A DNA stretch of 64,000 nt from Mesorhizobium sp. (GTDB taxonomy: Bacteria; Pseudomonadota; Alphaproteobacteria; Rhizobiales; Rhizobiaceae): contig JAIPUZ010000084.1 in assembly GCA_022833215.1 (NCBI GenBank), positions 62,001-126,000 on the forward strand, written 5' to 3'. The position numbers were made by a program, and so were the translations under genes. The notes beneath the pieces were generated by a model. The model was not told where the DNA came from. It saw only the letters and a program-made list of their open reading frames with translations, and did not search any database. Of the stretch, positions 8,373 to 16,521 are shown piece after piece (positions within the stretch are counted from its first letter, which is position 1; each line of letters starts with the position of its first letter).

Positions 8373-8975
8373 ATGGCTTTCGAACTTCCCGATCTCCCGT
8401 ACGACTACGAGGCTCTCCAGCCCTACATGTCGAAGGAGACGCTTGAGTATCACCACGACAAGCACCACAAGGCCTATGTCGATAACGGCAACAAGCTGGC
8501 GGCAGAAGCCGGCATGGGTGATCTCTCCGTCGAGGAAGTGGTCAGGCAGTCGTTCGGCAAGAACCAGGGCCTCTTCAACAACGCCGCCCAGCACTACAAC
8601 CACATCCATTTCTGGAAATGGATGAAGAAGGACGGCGGTGGCAACAAGCTTCCGGCCGCGCTTCAGAAGGCGATCGACAGCGATCTCGGCGGTTATGATA
8701 AATTCCGTGCCGATTTCATCAATGCCGGCACGACGCAGTTCGGCTCGGGCTGGGCCTGGGTTTCCGTCAAGGACGGCAAGCTGGAAATCACCAAGACCCC
8801 GAATGGCGAGAACCCGCTGGTTCATGGCGCTTCGCCGATCCTCGGTGTCGACGTTTGGGAGCACTCCTACTACATCGACTATCGCAACGCCCGCCCGAAA
8901 TACCTCGAAGCCTTCGTGGACAGCCTCATCAACTGGGACCATGTCCTCGAATTGTACGAGAAGGCCGGCGCCTGA
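8373..8975 (+). CDS. sodB: Superoxide dismutase, iron type
   Basis: 200-residue cytoplasmic enzyme converting superoxide to oxygen and hydrogen peroxide. The metal ligands are H27 (EYHHDKHH), H74 (NNAAQHYNHIHFW), D160 and H164 (GVDVWEHSYYIDY). Q73 in NNAAQH is the second-shell glutamine position of the Fe-type enzymes rather than the Mn-type. Length is normal for the Fe/Mn family. A GAGGAG ribosome site precedes the ATG. It is a single-gene unit with a candidate promoter and a perfect terminator. Use of manganese as well as iron cannot be excluded. Confidence 0.96.
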   Translation: MAFELPDLPYDYEALQPYMSKETLEYHHDKHHKAYVDNGNKLAAEAGMGDLSVEEVVRQSFGKNQGLFNNAAQHYNHIHFWKWMKKDGGGNKLPAALQKAIDSDLGGYDKFRADFINAGTTQFGSGWAWVSVKDGKLEITKTPNGENPLVHGASPILGVDVWEHSYYIDYRNARPKYLEAFVDSLINWDHVLELYEKAGA

Positions 8976-8985
8976 TCCATCCAGC

Positions 8986-9018
8986 GCAAAGCCCCGGCCA
9001 GTCCGGGGCTTTGCTTTT
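8986..9018 (+). terminator. Intrinsic terminator of sodB
   Basis: GCAAAGCCCCGG (8986-8997) and CCGGGGCTTTGC (9003-9014) form a perfect 12-bp stem with a 5-base loop, followed by TTTT. It begins 11 bases after the sodB stop. Confidence 0.95.
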
Positions 9019-9140
9019 CAGGCTTCACGATCGTCTCACGCAAGCGTGAGGCGAAATCTTCCACGTTTCGGGGCAGCCTAGAGCCCATCCTCCGATTCCC
9101 TCGGAATAGCCACGTTTCTTCAACAGATACGGAGCCACGC

Positions 9141-9578
9141 ATGAGAAAGCTTCTACTCGCCATATCCATCCTCGCCCTTGCCGGTACCGCGGCATCCGCC
9201 GACCCGCTTGCCGACCGCAAGGCGCTGATGAAGGAGCGGGGCAAGCTGACCGGCGATCTTTCCAAGATGGTGAAGGGGCAGGAGCCTTTCGACGCCGCGT
9301 CGGTGCTCAGGACGCTGGAAGCCATGAAGGACAATGCCGGAAAATTCGATATCGGGGCACTTTACCCCGAAGGTTCGAATACAGGCGACACCACCGCCGC
9401 CCCCGCGATCTGGGACAATCCGGACGGCTTCAGGGACGCGGAAAAGAAATTCGAGGATGCTGTCGGCGCGGCGCTGGCGGATGCCCCGGCGGACCTCGAT
9501 GCGCTCAAGGCGAAGTTTGGCGTGATCGGTGCGAGCTGCGGCGCCTGCCACGAAAACTTCCGCATCCGCAAGGGCTGA
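9141..9578 (+). CDS. Periplasmic class II cytochrome c (c'/c556 type)
   Basis: 145-residue cytochrome with a signal peptide (MRKLLLAISILALAGTAASA, cleavage after residue 20). A four-helix-bundle sequence follows, with a single C-terminal haem site CGACH (C133, C136, H137) near the end, the placement typical of cytochromes c' and c556. WDNPDGFRDAEKKFEDAV is a family landmark. These proteins carry electrons or bind NO in the periplasm; the role here is not known. A diheme cytochrome gene follows 9 bases downstream, so the pair probably forms one operon and one electron-transfer path. Haem attachment would need the cycHJKL products encoded later in the window. Confidence 0.9.
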   Translation: MRKLLLAISILALAGTAASADPLADRKALMKERGKLTGDLSKMVKGQEPFDAASVLRTLEAMKDNAGKFDIGALYPEGSNTGDTTAAPAIWDNPDGFRDAEKKFEDAVGAALADAPADLDALKAKFGVIGASCGACHENFRIRKG

Positions 9579-9587
9579 TTGCCGCCC

Positions 9588-10526
9588 ATGTCCAGAGTTG
9601 GCAAGGTCGGCGCCCTTTTCGGCGTGATGATTGCAGCCGGTGCGGCAGCGGGCTGGTTCCTCTCCGCGCCGCACCGGCCCGATCACCGGATCATGACTGC
9701 GGCGGAGCCGGGAAATGCGGAGCGCGGGCTGCGCATTTTCCATGCCGGCGGCTGCGCCTCCTGCCATGCTGCCAGGGGGGCTGAGGGCGAAGCCCGCTTT
9801 CAGCTTGCAGGTGGCGTGGAACTCAGGACACCGTTCGGAACCTTCGTTGCGCCCAACATTTCGCAGGACGCCAGCGATGGCATCGGCAACTGGACGCTCG
9901 ACGATTTCGCCGCAGCGATGCTGAAGGGCGTTTCACCGGACGGCCGGCATTACTATCCCGCTTTTCCCTACGCATCCTATGCGCGCATGAAGCCGCAGGA
10001 CATCGCCGATCTGTTTGCCTTCATGCAGACGCTGCCGCCTGTCGCGGGGCAGACAGCCGGGCATGACCTGGCGTTTCCGTTCAATATCCGCCGGGGCATC
10101 GGCCTCTGGAAATTGCTCTATATGAGCGACATGCCTGTGGTGGAAATCGCCGATGCATCCGACAAGGTGCTGGCAGGGCGGTATCTGGTGGAAGGGCCAG
10201 GCCATTGCGGCGAATGCCATACGCCGCGCGATTTTGCCGGCGGGCCGGATACCGGCAGGTGGCTGGCGGGCGCGGTCGCGGCAGAGGGCGACGGCGTGGT
10301 GCCCAATATCACTTCTGGAGAGGGCGGTATCGCCGACTGGTCCGAGGCGGACATCGCCGGCTATCTCGAAACCGGCTTCACGCCCGATTTCGATTCCGTC
10401 GGCGGTTCGATGGTCGAAGTGCAGAAGAACATGGCCGAACTGACCTCTGAAGACCGCGAAGCGATCGCAGCCTATCTCAAAGCCATACCGGCGCATCCGA
10501 ATGGCTATCCGGCGCGCCAGCCCTGA
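9588..10526 (+). CDS. Membrane-anchored diheme cytochrome c
   Basis: 312 residues from the ATG at 9588. One N-terminal membrane anchor (about residues 8-27) is followed by two cytochrome c class I domains with haem sites CASCH (C56, C59, H60) and CGECH (C207, C210, H211). FVAPNISQDASDGIGNWT and PNITSGEGGIADWSEADIA, each after a haem site, resemble the cytochrome subunits of membrane alcohol, aldehyde and gluconate dehydrogenases and related diheme proteins. No dehydrogenase gene is adjacent, so its electron donor is unknown. It is co-transcribed with the class II cytochrome gene upstream and followed by a repeat element. Confidence 0.88.
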   Translation: MSRVGKVGALFGVMIAAGAAAGWFLSAPHRPDHRIMTAAEPGNAERGLRIFHAGGCASCHAARGAEGEARFQLAGGVELRTPFGTFVAPNISQDASDGIGNWTLDDFAAAMLKGVSPDGRHYYPAFPYASYARMKPQDIADLFAFMQTLPPVAGQTAGHDLAFPFNIRRGIGLWKLLYMSDMPVVEIADASDKVLAGRYLVEGPGHCGECHTPRDFAGGPDTGRWLAGAVAAEGDGVVPNITSGEGGIADWSEADIAGYLETGFTPDFDSVGGSMVEVQKNMAELTSEDREAIAAYLKAIPAHPNGYPARQP

Positions 10527-10541
10527 CGATGGGACTTTCTA

Positions 10542-10642
10542 AAGCATGTCGCCCGAAACTGGGAACCGGCTTCGGGCGACACGCTTAAAAACAGGTCCTT
10601 AAAGCGTAAGGAGCGAATCTGAAGGATCGCGATACACTTTAA
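10542..10642. repeat. Rhizobiales-type intergenic mosaic repeat, copy 1
   Basis: Two stem-loop units lie side by side. The first pairs TGTCGCCCGAA (10547-10557) perfectly with TTCGGGCGACA (10571-10581). The second is bounded by TTAAAG (10599-10604) and CTTTAA (10637-10642), with an inner GCGA/TCGC stem. Unit 2 reappears at 56181-56220 with about 34 of 40 bases identical. The stop codon of the oligopeptidase gene lies inside the right arm. Such short mosaic repeats are common between genes in Rhizobiales. Confidence 0.75.
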
Positions 10643-12759
10643 GAAACCAGTGTGACCCCCGCCTTGCCAGTGACCTTCAGTGCGAAGGCATAGGTATAGG
10701 CAATCTCCTCCAGCCGGGAAAAGCGGCCGGAGGCTCCCGCGTGGCCCGAATCCATGTTGATCCTGAACAGGACCGGATTGTCGCCGCTCTTCCTTTCGCG
10801 CAGCCGTGCGACCCACTTGGCAGGCTCCCAGTAGGTGACGCGCGGATCGGTGAGGCCGGCGAGCGCAAGGATTGGAGGGTAGTTCAGGGCGCCCACATTG
10901 TCATAGGGCGAATAGGCGGCAATCGTCCTGTAGTCCTCTTCCGAGGCGATGGGGTTGCCCCATTCAGGCCATTCCGGCGGGGTGAGCGGCAAGGATGCGT
11001 CCAGCATCGTGTTGAGCACATCGACGAAGGGCACCTCAGCGATGATGGCGCCGAAGGCATCGGGAGCCATGTTGGCGATGGCGCCCATCAGCATGCCGCC
11101 CGCCGAGCCGCCTTGTGCAACGATGCGGTCGTGCGACGTGTAACCTTCGCTGACAAGGTGTTTCGCGACTGCGATGAAGTCCCTGAAAGTGTTTTGCTTG
11201 TGCGCCCGCTTGCCGTCCTCGTACCAGGAGTAGCCCTTGTCCTTGCCCCCGCGCACATGTGCGATGGCGTAGACGAAGCCGCGATCCACAAGCGACAGGC
11301 AGTTCGTGTTGAAGGAGGCGGGTATGGTGATTCCATAGGAACCGTATCCGTAGAGCAGGCAGGGGGCCGACCCGTCGAGTGGCGTGTCGTGGCGATAGAG
11401 CAGCGAGACGGGCACCGTCTCTCCATCCTGCGCAGTCGCCATGAGGCGTCGGGTGACATAGGCCTCCGGATCATGGCCGGAAGGGATTTCCTGCGTCTTG
11501 AGCAGGGTGCGCTCGCGCGTGCGCATATCATAATCGAACACCTGCGCCGGCGTGGTCATGGACGAATAGGAAAAGCGCAGCACATCCGTATCGTATTCAT
11601 AGGATCCGGCCATGCCGAGCGAATAGGCTTCCTCATCGAAAGCGATGGCATGTTCCTCGCCCGTTGCGCGTTCCCGAACTATGATGCGCGGCAACCCCTC
11701 GAAGCGTTCGAGGCGCACGAGATAATCCCTGAAGCCCATGACCGACAGGATGAGGCGTCCGGGCTGATGCGGGACCAGTTCCTTCCAGTTTTCGCGCCGG
11801 GGATCGGTTACCGGCGCGGTCATGACCTTGAAGTCTTTCGCGCCGCCTTCATTGGTCAGGATGAAGAAGATATCTCCGCCTTCCTCCAACTCGTATTGCA
11901 GGCCGGTTTCGCGTGGTGCAACCAGCCTTGGCCCCGCGAAGGGATCGTCAGCGGGAATGATAAGGCATTCCGACGTCTCGTGGTCGCTGATGCCGATCAT
12001 GATCCAGTCGTTGCGACGGGTGCCGCCGACGCTCATGAAAAAGCCGGGATCGGTTTCCTCGTAGATCAGGCGGTCATTCGCGGCATCGTCTCCGAGTTTG
12101 TGGAACATCACTTTCGATGGGCGATGGTTGTCATCCAGCAGTGTGTAGAAGAAACCGCAATTGTCGGACGCCCATGCACCGCTGCCGCCGGTGCTCTCGA
12201 TCTGGTCCGGCAGTTCGGTTCCGGTGGCGATGTCCCGGACACGCAGGGTGTAAAATTCGGAACCCTTGTCGTCATACGCCCACAAAAGGCGCTTGTGATC
12301 GGACGAATGATCGATGCCGCCGAGCTGGAAATAGGCCCTGCCTTCCGCTTCACGGTCGCCGTCGAGCAGGATTTCCTCCCCTGTGTTGCCTTCCAGAGCC
12401 TTGCGGAAATAGCGGGGATGCTGGCCGCCGAGCCTGAATGAGGAGCCGTAGGCATAGGGCCCGTCCCTCATCGGTACGGAGGAATCGTCTTCCCTGATTC
12501 GTCCTTTCATCTCGGAGAACAGGATTTTCCGCAACTCGACCGTGTCGGCCATGAGCCTTTCCTGATAGGAATTCTCTGCCTCCAGATGCGCCCTGATTGC
12601 CGGGTCGAGCGTGGACGGGTCGCGGAACACTTCCTGCCAGTTCCCGGCCCGCATCCATGCATATTCGTCGGTGCGTGTGATTCCGTGCCGCGTGTCGGAT
12701 CGTGGATGCTGTTCCGCGTGTGGAGGTTGCACCAGCTCAAAGGGCTTAGTCGTCGTCAT
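10639..12759 (-). CDS. ptrB: Oligopeptidase B (prolyl oligopeptidase family S9)
   Basis: 706 residues from the ATG at 12759; a longer frame to 12801 has no supporting start. This cytoplasmic serine peptidase cleaves short peptides after Arg or Lys. An N-terminal beta-propeller (about residues 1-420) is followed by the alpha/beta-hydrolase domain. The catalytic Ser is S552 in AQGGSAGGML, and DSGHAGASGRF near the C-terminus carries the catalytic His. LLYGYGSYGI and ADDPRV-like LTDPRVTYWEPAKW are family landmarks. Oligopeptidase B is preferred over plain prolyl oligopeptidase because of overall sequence, but basic-residue specificity is inferred. Its stop codon lies within the neighbouring intergenic repeat. 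Confidence 0.9.
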   Translation of the reverse strand: MTTTKPFELVQPPHAEQHPRSDTRHGITRTDEYAWMRAGNWQEVFRDPSTLDPAIRAHLEAENSYQERLMADTVELRKILFSEMKGRIREDDSSVPMRDGPYAYGSSFRLGGQHPRYFRKALEGNTGEEILLDGDREAEGRAYFQLGGIDHSSDHKRLLWAYDDKGSEFYTLRVRDIATGTELPDQIESTGGSGAWASDNCGFFYTLLDDNHRPSKVMFHKLGDDAANDRLIYEETDPGFFMSVGGTRRNDWIMIGISDHETSECLIIPADDPFAGPRLVAPRETGLQYELEEGGDIFFILTNEGGAKDFKVMTAPVTDPRRENWKELVPHQPGRLILSVMGFRDYLVRLERFEGLPRIIVRERATGEEHAIAFDEEAYSLGMAGSYEYDTDVLRFSYSSMTTPAQVFDYDMRTRERTLLKTQEIPSGHDPEAYVTRRLMATAQDGETVPVSLLYRHDTPLDGSAPCLLYGYGSYGITIPASFNTNCLSLVDRGFVYAIAHVRGGKDKGYSWYEDGKRAHKQNTFRDFIAVAKHLVSEGYTSHDRIVAQGGSAGGMLMGAIANMAPDAFGAIIAEVPFVDVLNTMLDASLPLTPPEWPEWGNPIASEEDYRTIAAYSPYDNVGALNYPPILALAGLTDPRVTYWEPAKWVARLRERKSGDNPVLFRINMDSGHAGASGRFSRLEEIAYTYAFALKVTGKAGVTLVS

Positions 12760-13111
12760 CTCGTGATTTCCGTTTCTTTCACAGGTGAATGACCACGGCA
12801 TGCATCCGGGTTCAAGTCCCGACCGGTCTGTGACCGCAAATAGTAATAGTTCTCTTGTTGGAAAGGCAGTTGAGGCGGTGCGCCGGTCAACGGGATTTTG
12901 AAGTTATGCATTAATAATTGAGTACTTCGGATGTAGAAAACATTGATGATTATCGGAATGACCGAAAGAGGCGATTGACTTGACAGTCATCTGGGATCAT
13001 GAAGTTCGCGCAGGCCGAATCGCAGTCGAGGTCTGCGACCTCAGAATCCGTAGATGCCCGTGAAACGACCATTGGCATCGCCATCACGTCTCTCGTTGGG
13101 ATTTCACTGTT
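12760..13111. other. Gene-free region upstream of mucR
   Basis: No ORF with a plausible start was found in this 352-base stretch between ptrB and mucR. It contains an AT-rich segment at about 12900-12960 with many T-A steps. Because MucR/Ros proteins bind AT-rich DNA and repress their own genes, this is a plausible autoregulatory site (inference). A TTGACT/TTGACA pair at 12975-12985 could be a -35 element. A tRNA T-arm-like sequence occurs at 12807-12821 but no tRNA body accompanies it. Confidence 0.4.
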
Positions 13112-13543
13112 ATGGACACTGCCGAAACACCTCCGAAAAATATCGACACGCTGATCGAACTGACAGCCGATGTCGTGGCAGCCTATGTGAGCAACAATCC
13201 GGTGCCGGCTTCCGAGTTGCCGAACCTGATTGCAGACATCCATGCCGCACTCGGCCGGGTTGGGAGCAGTGTTTCTCCTGAACCGCAGGCGGTCGACAAG
13301 CAGAAGCCCGCGGTTAGTCCAAAGAAATCCGTGCATGACGACTACATCATCTGTCTTGAGGACGGCAAAAAGTTCAAGTCGCTCAAGCGCCATCTCATGA
13401 CGCACTACGGGCTGACGCCCGAGCAGTATCGTGAGAAATGGGGCCTTGACGCCAGCTATCCGATGGTTGCGCCGAGCTATGCCGCCGCCCGTTCGCAACT
13501 GGCGAAGAAGATGGGGCTGGGCCGCAAGCGCAAGAGCCGCTGA
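13112..13543 (+). CDS. mucR: MucR/Ros-family zinc-finger transcriptional regulator
   Basis: 143-residue global regulator of exopolysaccharide, motility and cell-cycle genes in Rhizobiales. The N-terminal half ([20 protein letters not shown]) is the oligomerisation part. The DNA-binding domain is [20 protein letters not shown] with C81, D84, H94 and H98 in the ligand positions, followed by [12 protein letters not shown] and a basic tail GLGRKRKSR. The second ligand is Asp rather than Cys, as in other rhizobial MucR proteins. It is a single gene, with AT-rich DNA upstream and a strong terminator downstream. Confidence 0.93.
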   Translation: MDTAETPPKNIDTLIELTADVVAAYVSNNPVPASELPNLIADIHAALGRVGSSVSPEPQAVDKQKPAVSPKKSVHDDYIICLEDGKKFKSLKRHLMTHYGLTPEQYREKWGLDASYPMVAPSYAAARSQLAKKMGLGRKRKSR

Positions 13544-13574
13544 ACAGCGCGTCAGATCGATCACAACAAGATGG

Positions 13575-13599
13575 AACGGCACCCCGGGGTGCCGTTTTT
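13575..13599 (+). terminator. Intrinsic terminator of mucR
   Basis: ACGGCACC and GGTGCCGT form a perfect stem around the loop CCGG, followed by TTTTT. It lies 31 bases after the mucR stop. Confidence 0.92.
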
Positions 13600-13665
13600 C
13601 ATTTGTGGAACTCCCGGAGTTCCGGGGCAAAGGGTATTCTGCGACTACCGTCTGGCAGAGATGCT

Positions 13666-13944
13666 CTACCCGTTCATTTCCCGCAGCCGGTCGCGCGCCT
13701 GCTTCAGCGCGATGTGACGGTTCAGATCGTAGCTCCAGTGTCTTCGCAGCCCCTTGAGGCGCTCACGCTCAAGCAGACGCACGACACGCTCGATGAGCCT
13801 GAGTTTTTCCTGCTTTCCGGCAGTCATGACATCTTCAAGATCGAGCCCGCACAGCAGTCTCAAAGCCACGCGCTGGCCCGCTTCCGTTGCTTTCTCCTGC
13901 CTGTATCTCGCAAATCTGTCGGCATCCCGCTGAAGCGATCGCAT
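13666..13944 (-). CDS. Small basic conserved-type hypothetical protein
   Basis: 92-residue, Arg/Leu-rich, predicted all-helical cytoplasmic protein starting MRSLQRDADRFARYRQEK. Heptad-like spacing in LRLIERVVRLLERERLKGL suggests a coiled coil. There is no signal peptide or recognisable catalytic motif. A GGGAGA ribosome site lies 7 bases before the ATG, which supports real translation. It is convergent with mucR and divergent from the DnaA-domain gene. I do not recognise the family. Helical, arginine-rich small proteins of this kind could bind nucleic acid, but this is a guess. Confidence 0.65.
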   Translation of the reverse strand: MRSLQRDADRFARYRQEKATEAGQRVALRLLCGLDLEDVMTAGKQEKLRLIERVVRLLERERLKGLRRHWSYDLNRHIALKQARDRLREMNG

Positions 13945-14150
13945 CTGTCGTCTCCCTGAAACAAGGCGTCCACTTTCGACCTGCTGGCGGGGGCGGGGAG
14001 TAAAATTGCTGTCCTTTCCATCTTCGAAAGATAAAAATCATTTAAAATCAATATCTTGGTGAAACTTGACAGGAAGAGATGTTCGTTGTTTGTTCACATT
14101 TCCTCCGGCTGCCTCTATAAGGAAGATATTCCTATTATGGAGGAAGTTTC

Positions 14151-14570
14151 GTGCAGGCAAATCTCTCTCTTATCCCCGACGATCCCGTACATATGGCCAT
14201 GGATGCGGGAGCCGACGACCGTTCCACCCATGTGCTTCCCAAACGCAAGGATGAGATCGCGCTGGAGGTGTGCGAATGCCTGATCGACATTGCCTCCGCT
14301 CTGTTTGCACTCTCCTCCAGGGAATTGCGAAAGGCGGGACGAACATCCCAGCCAGTATCGCGTGTGCGCCAGATCGCCATGTATGTCGCCCATGTGATCC
14401 TGCGCCTGACCATGAGCGACGTGGGCCGTGGCTTCGGGCGTGACCGCACAACGGTGATACACGCCTGCCAGACCATCGAGGATTTGCGGGACGATCCGGA
14501 ATTCGACCGGGTCGTGCATATGTTCGAGCAGATCGCCTCCGCCGCATTCCGCAACCGCCTGGGGTTTTGA
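14151..14570 (+). CDS. DnaA C-terminal-domain (HTH) protein, not full DnaA
   Basis: 139 residues from a GTG at 14151 with a strong GGAGGA site 6 bases upstream. Residues 65-130 match the C-terminal DNA-binding domain of DnaA: the run SRVRQIAMYVAHVILRLTMSDVGRGFGRDRTTVIHAC contains the signature G-R-D-R-T-T-V-x-H-A (residues 96-105) that reads DnaA boxes. The AAA+ ATPase and domain I of true DnaA are missing. In Rhizobiales such proteins are annotated as helix-turn-helix or DnaA-like; their target is unsettled. A DUF6456 gene starts 3 bases after its stop, so the two form an operon. A TTGACA lies at 14066-14071. Confidence 0.85.
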   Translation: MQANLSLIPDDPVHMAMDAGADDRSTHVLPKRKDEIALEVCECLIDIASALFALSSRELRKAGRTSQPVSRVRQIAMYVAHVILRLTMSDVGRGFGRDRTTVIHACQTIEDLRDDPEFDRVVHMFEQIASAAFRNRLGF

Positions 14571-14573
14571 TCG

Positions 14574-15389
14574 ATGCCGGGGCCTTTTCGCGAATTGCCT
14601 GTTCGCCTCCTGACCTTTCTGGCCAAAGGACCGGGACGCATGGGGCAGGCCGCCCACAGCGGGAAACTGCTGATCGAGGCAGGCGACAGAGGTGCCGTTT
14701 CGGTCGAAAACGAGATGCTTCAATGGCTCGTTTCCGAAGGAACCGTGACGGTTTGCGGTGATGAGATTTCCCTGTCGCGGACGGGGTTTGAGGTCGCGCG
14801 CGATCTTGCCGCTGCCCGATCCTCCAAAAATGGGGGGCGTGAGATCGGTGCAATCTCTCCCGGCACCGGCACTGGCGGGGAGGCCCGGCCAATTCTGGTG
14901 AACCTGTCGGAATCGCCTCTGGCGCAACTGGCAAGATTGCGCACCAGGGCTGGAAAATCATTCCTTGCCGCGCGTGAGTTCGAGGCAGGGGAACGGCTGC
15001 GCGCAGACTACACGCGCGGCCAGATCATGCCGCGTCTCGGCGCCAACTGGATAGCCAGCGTTGCTTCCGGAAAGCGCTCCGGTGCGGGCGGCACGGCAGA
15101 ATTGACGGAGGCGGCCCTTGCCGCGCGCTTGCGGGTCGAAAAGGCAATCGCGGCTGTAGGCCCCGAGCTTTCGGGCGTGCTGATCGATGTGTGCTGTTTT
15201 CTGAAAGGCATGGAAACGGTCGAGATGGAACGGGCATGGCCCGTGAGGTCAGGCAAGGTCGTGCTCAAGACCGCGCTTTCCGCGTTGGCCCGCCACTATT
15301 GGCCGAATGCAGCTTCGGACGAGAACAAGCCGGCACGCATGCTGCATTGGGGTGTGCAGGATTACCGGCCGAGCATGCACGGGTCGTAG
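14574..15389 (+). CDS. DUF6456 domain protein
   Basis: 271-residue protein conserved in Rhizobiales. The N-terminal part (residues 1-85) looks like a winged-helix domain ending SLSRTGFEVARDLAAA. A Gly/Ser linker follows. The C-terminal DUF6456 region (about 110-260) includes ESPLAQLARLRTRAGKSFL, ADYTRGQIMPRLGANW and LIDVCCFLKGMETVEMERAW, ending in an HTH-like GKVVLKTALSALARHY. The pattern resembles a DNA-binding regulator, but no function is established. It is tightly linked to the DnaA-C-domain gene upstream and convergent with sufE. Confidence 0.8.
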   Translation: MPGPFRELPVRLLTFLAKGPGRMGQAAHSGKLLIEAGDRGAVSVENEMLQWLVSEGTVTVCGDEISLSRTGFEVARDLAAARSSKNGGREIGAISPGTGTGGEARPILVNLSESPLAQLARLRTRAGKSFLAAREFEAGERLRADYTRGQIMPRLGANWIASVASGKRSGAGGTAELTEAALAARLRVEKAIAAVGPELSGVLIDVCCFLKGMETVEMERAWPVRSGKVVLKTALSALARHYWPNAASDENKPARMLHWGVQDYRPSMHGS

Positions 15390-15399
15390 ATAATGGAAC

Positions 15400-15825
15400 T
15401 CAAACGGCCTGACGCGCCCTGTCCGCATCGGTGCGGATGCGCCTGACCATCGAGCGCAAGCCGTTGGAACGTTGCGGGGTGAGGTGTTCGTCCAGCCCCA
15501 GCTTTCGCAACGTGCCTTCAGCGTCGACGTCGAGGATCTCGCTTGCCCTTCGGCCCGAGTACAGCGCCAGCAGGATGGCAACGAGTCCACGCACGATATG
15601 CGCATCGGAATCGCCGCAGAACGTGATGACGGGATCGGAGCCGTCGCCATAGCTTGTGGTCAGCCACACCTGGCTGACGCAGCCCGGCACCTTGTTTCCC
15701 GGTGTGCGTTCGCTTTCCGGAAACTCGGGAAGCGCTTCTCCAAGTTCGATGACATAACGATACCGCTCTTCCCAGTCGTCCAGCAGGGAGAAATCATCGA
15801 TTATGCTTTGAATCGTCGTCGCCAT
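15400..15825 (-). CDS. sufE: Cysteine desulfuration protein SufE
   Basis: 141 residues from the ATG at 15825. An upstream ATG at 15861 adds 12 residues unlike SufE. It accepts persulfide sulfur from the SufS cysteine desulfurase and passes it to the SufBCD scaffold for iron-sulfur cluster assembly. The acceptor cysteine is C49 in GNKVPGCVSQVW. Start MATTIQSIIDDFSLLDDWEE and RYRYVIELGEALPEFP are family landmarks, and length is normal. No other suf genes are nearby, which is common for rhizobial sufE. It is convergent with the DUF6456 gene and followed upstream by a small DUF5330 gene on the same strand. Confidence 0.95.
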   Translation of the reverse strand: MATTIQSIIDDFSLLDDWEERYRYVIELGEALPEFPESERTPGNKVPGCVSQVWLTTSYGDGSDPVITFCGDSDAHIVRGLVAILLALYSGRRASEILDVDAEGTLRKLGLDEHLTPQRSNGLRSMVRRIRTDADRARQAV

Positions 15826-15908
15826 GTGGCTGGATATAGTGCCGGGGAAGGGCTGCGTCACGGGAAAAACGCCGGAAGGGCTCGCGGCGTTCCATACCCG
15901 TCAGAATA

Positions 15909-16235
15909 TCACTCGTTCGGTTGAATGCTGCCGGTCGTGACCGGTTCTTCCGGGGGCGGCGCGGTTCTGGCCGGCGTATCCTCGATCATGGTCACGGCCA
16001 TGCGCGCCGCGATCTTCGCACGTTCCGTAACGGTGTGGAGGGCGGAAGCACCCGTTTCGCAGACATCAGGCTGACGCTCGCACATGCCCGCTATGTCGCC
16101 TACAGCGTCACGCGCCGCCAGAAGCGCCTGGATGGGATTGACGCTCTCACGGCCATTTCCGTCAGGCCCGACATCGAAGGGCAGCGCCAACAGCACCAAC
16201 GAGAACCAGAACGCAAACCTGATCAGGAAACCCAT
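15909..16235 (-). CDS. DUF5330 small membrane/exported protein
   Basis: 108-residue protein with an N-terminal hydrophobic segment (MGFLIRFAFWFSLVLLALPF) acting as signal or anchor. The body contains VNPIQALLAARDAVGDIAGMC and CERQPDVCETG; C53, C60 and nearby residues may form a disulfide in the periplasm. The Pro/Thr-rich tail ends TTGSIQPNE. The DUF5330 family is restricted to alphaproteobacteria and has no known function. It lies upstream of sufE on the same strand with an 83-base gap. Confidence 0.8.
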   Translation of the reverse strand: MGFLIRFAFWFSLVLLALPFDVGPDGNGRESVNPIQALLAARDAVGDIAGMCERQPDVCETGASALHTVTERAKIAARMAVTMIEDTPARTAPPPEEPVTTGSIQPNE

Positions 16236-16521
16236 ATCCGTCTTCTTTCCAGAGTCCCTTGCTCCATCGATGCCACCCTTACCCGGATCTTACCAAGGGC
16301 CGATTTCCACCAAGACAGGAATTTTATTAAAATTTGAAACACTTCCTGTCCGCTCTCCTTTGGCCTTCGAGAGCTGAACGGAGGCTGAAGTCCGGGGCGG
16401 TGGTCAGCCTATCCATTTGATTCGTCGTTAAAAGGTCTGCTTGCAGCCGGTTGCGGTCATCGCCTTCAGATTGTGCTTTCGACTAACCCGGCGTTTACCA
16501 TGGGCTGAGTTGACGCCCGCG

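Noticed and set aside
10741-12441. 566-codon open frame opposite oligopeptidase B
   Set aside because: Antisense shadow of the S9 peptidase; the peptidase frame carries the catalytic motifs.
12807-12821. tRNA T-arm-like sequence (CGGG, TTCAAGT, CCCG) upstream of mucR
   Set aside because: No matching acceptor stem, D-arm or anticodon arm lies upstream at the right distance, and the fifth T-stem pair is mismatched. No integrase is nearby, so an attachment-site remnant cannot be supported either.
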